From positions 1 through 8,360 of the forward strand of contig JBKPMF010000062.1 of the NCBI GenBank assembly GCA_046732015.1: DNA of 8,360 nucleotides, given 5' to 3'. A program made the translations under genes and the position numbers. This document shows, piece by piece, positions 6,758-8,360 of the stretch. The first letter of the stretch is position 1. The number at the start of each line of letters is the position of its first letter. The notes under the pieces are model-generated. The model had not been told where the DNA came from and did no database searches. It saw only the letters and a program-made list of their open reading frames with translations. The stretch is from JAOUEA01 sp046732015. Lineage in GTDB: Bacteria > Actinomycetota > UBA4738 > HRBIN12.

Positions 6758-7191
6758 GCGGCGCCGGCGCAGGACGCGCACAGGCCCGTGATCGCGAAGT
6801 GGGTGAGGTCGGCCTCGAACCCGTGGTGCTGCGTGATCAGCTCGTGCAGGGCCTGGGCCTCGCTCAGCGACAGGGGGTCGTCCTTGCCGCAGCGTCCGCA
6901 GGTCAGGTGGACGTGCTCGGCTTCCTCGGCCTTGTGGTACTCGGCCCCGGTCTCCAGGTGCGAATGGGAGAGCACGCCGACGTCCTCCAGCAGGGTGAGC
7001 GTGCGGTAGACCGTGGACGCGTTCACCCCCGGCATCTCGCCCTGCACCGTCCTGGCGATCGCGGCGGGAGAGATGTGGCCCTGGGTGCGCATCACCTCGG
7101 TGACGATGGCTCTGCGCTGCGGGGTCATCCGCAACCCCTTGCTGCGCAGCAGGTCGATGACATCGGCGTAGTCGTGGGAGGAACGGTTCAC
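6754..7191 (-). CDS. Fur-family metal-responsive repressor, Nur-like
   Basis: This 145-residue Fur-family regulator has the winged-helix DNA-binding part at about 8-80 (RMTPQRRAIV at 21-30; NASTVYRTL at 57-65) and a metal-binding dimerisation part after it. Structural-zinc cysteine pairs are Cys98/Cys101 and Cys138/Cys141. By recall of the Streptomyces Nur structure, the M-site histidines correspond to His76, His78 and His131, and three of four Ni-site histidines to His39, His93 and His95. The position of the fourth (Nur His86) is Ala91. Its convergence with the nickel/cobalt importer and a shared operator argue that it controls that importer and itself. The GTG at 7191 fits the family N-terminus and lies seven bases from a TACCAT -10 box. 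A later ATG (residue 22) would cut off the first helix. Zur or Fur specificity is possible but less likely. Confidence 0.88.
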   Translation of the reverse strand: MNRSSHDYADVIDLLRSKGLRMTPQRRAIVTEVMRTQGHISPAAIARTVQGEMPGVNASTVYRTLTLLEDVGVLSHSHLETGAEYHKAEEAEHVHLTCGRCGKDDPLSLSEAQALHELITQHHGFEADLTHFAITGLCASCAGAA

Positions 7192-7198
7192 GCTGTCG

Positions 7199-7204
7199 AT
7201 GGTA
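7199..7204 (-). promoter_or_regulatory. -10 box of the regulator gene, leaderless
   Basis: Read on the minus strand, TACCAT is followed by seven bases and the GTG at 7191, so the transcript should begin at or near the start codon. The -35 region would fall within the palindrome at 7212-7240, so a protein bound there would block polymerase. Confidence 0.5.
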
Positions 7205-7211
7205 GCAGCGT

Positions 7212-7240
7212 GTTGCACCTGCAACTGCCGTTGCAGGTGC
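7212..7240. promoter_or_regulatory. Autoregulatory operator: perfect long palindrome before the regulator gene
   Basis: Two overlapping symmetric elements are visible. GTTGCA-CC-TGCAAC at 7212-7225 is the same core as in the cbiM leader. GCACCTGCAAC at 7215-7225 and GTTGCAGGTGC at 7230-7240 form a perfect 11-base inverted repeat around a four-base centre. The pair could hold two repressor dimers side by side. It fills most of the 53-base gap between the phosphotransferase stop and the regulator start. The hairpin has no U-run on the minus strand, so an intrinsic terminator role is unlikely. Confidence 0.65.
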
Positions 7241-7244
7241 CGCG

Positions 7245-8144
7245 TCAGGCGGCGGGCATGGGAGTCGGCAAGCCCAGCGCCCGTGCCGCCCACGGCAGCG
7301 CGGTTCGGGCCTGCTTGCGCTGGAGCGGACGTACGTGCGGCGCCTCGGGGATGTCCGGACGCACGGCGTGCGCGGCGAAGTAGCCGGCGAGCACCGACGC
7401 GAAGGCCGCCATGTCCTCGGCCGGCGGGACGACCTCCTCCGGAGCGGGACCGCCCTCCGCGTGCAGGCTCGGCAGCCACGCCGCGAGATCGAACCGTGGG
7501 TTCCCGGTACAGGCGAAGTTCCAATCGATGAGCAGCGCCCGGCCCTCGCGCAGGCACAGGTTGTCGCTCCGCACGTCCATGTGCAGGAGCGCGTCGCCCT
7601 CGATCACGGCCGAGTGGGCGGCGTCGGTGAGGGTGACCAGGTGCGCCTCGATCCAGGCGGCGTCGCAGAGGCCCAGCGCGAGGAACGCATCGAGGTCCCC
7701 GGCCACCTCGGGCCACCCCGTTCGGTCGAACTGACTCTGCGAGACGGGCGGGATCTCGGGCGACGGCTCCGTGGCGGCGACATCCCTCAGCGTGCGCACC
7801 ACCGCGTCGACACGATCCCGATCCCACGGCGGCGGCCAGTGGGCGTCGCTCAGATCCTCGAGCACGAGCACGGGGCGCTCTCCGTCGTCGGACCAGCCCA
7901 CCATCTCGGCGGTGTAGGGCAGACCCCGGTGCTGCGCGTAGAAGAGATGCTCGTCGCGGACCCACGCAGCGGTGTCCAGGGTGAAGGCGATCTTCACGAA
8001 CGCGGTCGAACCGTCGGGCAGGGTCGCGATCCAGCGGGATGCCGCGGTCTGGCCGCCCCGGGACACCGTGCGCCACGCCACCGCTTCAGCGCCGAGCGCG
8101 CGACCCGCGCGTTCCAGATCCTCGGGCTCGGGCCGCTCGTCCAT
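7245..8144 (-). CDS. APH-family phosphotransferase (protein-kinase-like fold), substrate unknown
   Basis: This 299-residue cytoplasmic protein has the aminoglycoside-phosphotransferase/choline-kinase fold. Visible elements are an N-lobe with probable ATP-binding Lys51 and Glu65, the linker strand PVLVLEDL at 91-98, the catalytic loop HMDVRSDN at 188-195 (Asp190 the base, Asn195 a metal ligand) and the metal-binding IDWNFA at 206-211 (Asp207, in the DFG-like position). Motifs are intact, so an active kinase is likely. The family covers antibiotic kinases and many small-metabolite kinases, and nothing here points to a particular substrate or to resistance. The ATG at 8144 follows a TAGGCT -10 box by eight bases. 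It lies 53 bases upstream of the regulator gene on the same strand, and the regulator appears to have its own promoter. Confidence 0.85.
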   Translation of the reverse strand: MDERPEPEDLERAGRALGAEAVAWRTVSRGGQTAASRWIATLPDGSTAFVKIAFTLDTAAWVRDEHLFYAQHRGLPYTAEMVGWSDDGERPVLVLEDLSDAHWPPPWDRDRVDAVVRTLRDVAATEPSPEIPPVSQSQFDRTGWPEVAGDLDAFLALGLCDAAWIEAHLVTLTDAAHSAVIEGDALLHMDVRSDNLCLREGRALLIDWNFACTGNPRFDLAAWLPSLHAEGGPAPEEVVPPAEDMAAFASVLAGYFAAHAVRPDIPEAPHVRPLQRKQARTALPWAARALGLPTPMPAA

Positions 8145-8152
8145 GACGCAGC

Positions 8153-8158
8153 AGCCTA
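8153..8158 (-). promoter_or_regulatory. -10 box of the phosphotransferase gene, leaderless
   Basis: On the minus strand TAGGCT is followed by eight bases and the ATG at 8144, with no Shine-Dalgarno. It is one half of a compact divergent promoter region: 59 bases separate the two start codons. Confidence 0.5.
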
Positions 8159-8191
8159 TCGGCGGTGGGGACCACGCGGCGATGCACCCGC

Positions 8192-8197
8192 TAGCCT
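8192..8197 (+). promoter_or_regulatory. -10 box of the divergent Rossmann-protein gene, leaderless
   Basis: TAGCCT is followed by six bases and the ATG at 8204, with no Shine-Dalgarno. Spacing and sequence match the other three leaderless candidates in this window and support 8204 over the in-frame GTG at 8210 and ATG at 8213. Confidence 0.5.
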
Positions 8198-8203
8198 GCC
8201 GCC

Positions 8204-8360
8204 ATGACGGTGATGGTGACGGGGGCGTCGGGGCCGATCGGGCATGCGTTGGTGCCGTTGTTGGTGCGCAAGGACGAGGTTCGAGCGGCCGTCCGACACC
8301 CCGATGCCGCCGAGCCGCTCCGCACGCTGGGTGCCAAGGTCACCGTGGGACGCCTGGACG
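8204..8360 (+). CDS. NAD(P)-binding Rossmann-fold protein, NmrA/atypical SDR-like (5' part)
   Basis: The first 52 codons of a gene that leaves the window are open. The peptide begins MTVMVTGASGPIGHALVPLL, with the dinucleotide-binding glycine motif GASGPIG at residues 7-13 directly after a hydrophobic beta strand. It continues with an acidic/basic helix-strand pattern including VRAAVRHPDAAEPL (25-38), typical of NmrA-like and extended short-chain dehydrogenase/reductase proteins that sense or use NAD(P). Catalytic residues, if any, lie beyond the edge, so enzyme versus redox sensor cannot be decided. It is transcribed divergently from the phosphotransferase gene. Confidence 0.75.
   Translation, partial: MTVMVTGASGPIGHALVPLLVRKDEVRAAVRHPDAAEPLRTLGAKVTVGRLD

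Noticed and set aside
7192..8076. Upstream extension of the regulator frame to a 440-residue protein
   Set aside because: The extra part is an out-of-frame reading of the phosphotransferase gene and of the operator. The Fur-family N-terminus begins at the GTG at 7191.
7245..8144. Antibiotic-resistance kinase
   Set aside because: Only the general APH fold is supported. No substrate-specific motif, mobile context or resistance neighbour is visible.
1..8360. Mobile element, CRISPR array, tRNA or rRNA
   Set aside because: No transposase or integrase motif, repeat-spacer pattern, terminal inverted repeats or RNA-gene signature was found on either strand by eye.

Overview
The window is GC-rich (well over 60% by eye) and densely coded, with no gene-free stretch longer than about 130 bases. 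It suggests a high-GC actinomycete-type bacterium. Four genes begin at or near the expected transcription start behind a TAnnnT -10 box, the leaderless pattern common in Actinobacteria. The other signs are GTG starts, a mutase with its MeaB-type GTPase, and a Fur-family regulator resembling Streptomyces Nur. The exact taxon cannot be read from the sequence. No mobile element, tRNA, rRNA or CRISPR was seen, and nothing suggests recent transfer.

Bases 1-4061, plus strand: the tail of an unrecognised gene, a PrsW-type intramembrane protease, a MeaB/ArgK-type GTPase, and the large (substrate-binding) subunit of a coenzyme-B12-dependent acyl-CoA mutase. The mutase carries Phe74 and Gln192, the pair expected of isobutyryl-CoA mutase rather than the Tyr/Arg of methylmalonyl-CoA mutase. 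The small B12-binding subunit is not in the window.

Bases 4062-6757, plus strand: a complete four-gene ECF-type nickel/cobalt importer, cbiM, cbiN (PDGLE type), cbiQ and cbiO. Its genes overlap or touch, and it has its own promoter and leader.

Bases 6754-8144, minus strand: a Fur-family regulator convergent with cbiO (4-base overlap), and upstream of it an APH-family phosphotransferase. From 8204 a divergent plus-strand gene for a Rossmann NAD(P)-binding protein runs off the end.

The most informative signal is that the importer leader and the regulator's own promoter share the palindrome GTTGCA-NN-TGCAAC, flanked by further GCAAC/GTTGC half-sites. This resembles the Nur box family. It implies a small metal-homeostasis circuit in which the regulator controls both itself and the importer. 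The circuit is more probably nickel-responsive than cobalt/B12-responsive, although a B12-dependent mutase lies next door. This looks like a variant of a known system rather than a new one.
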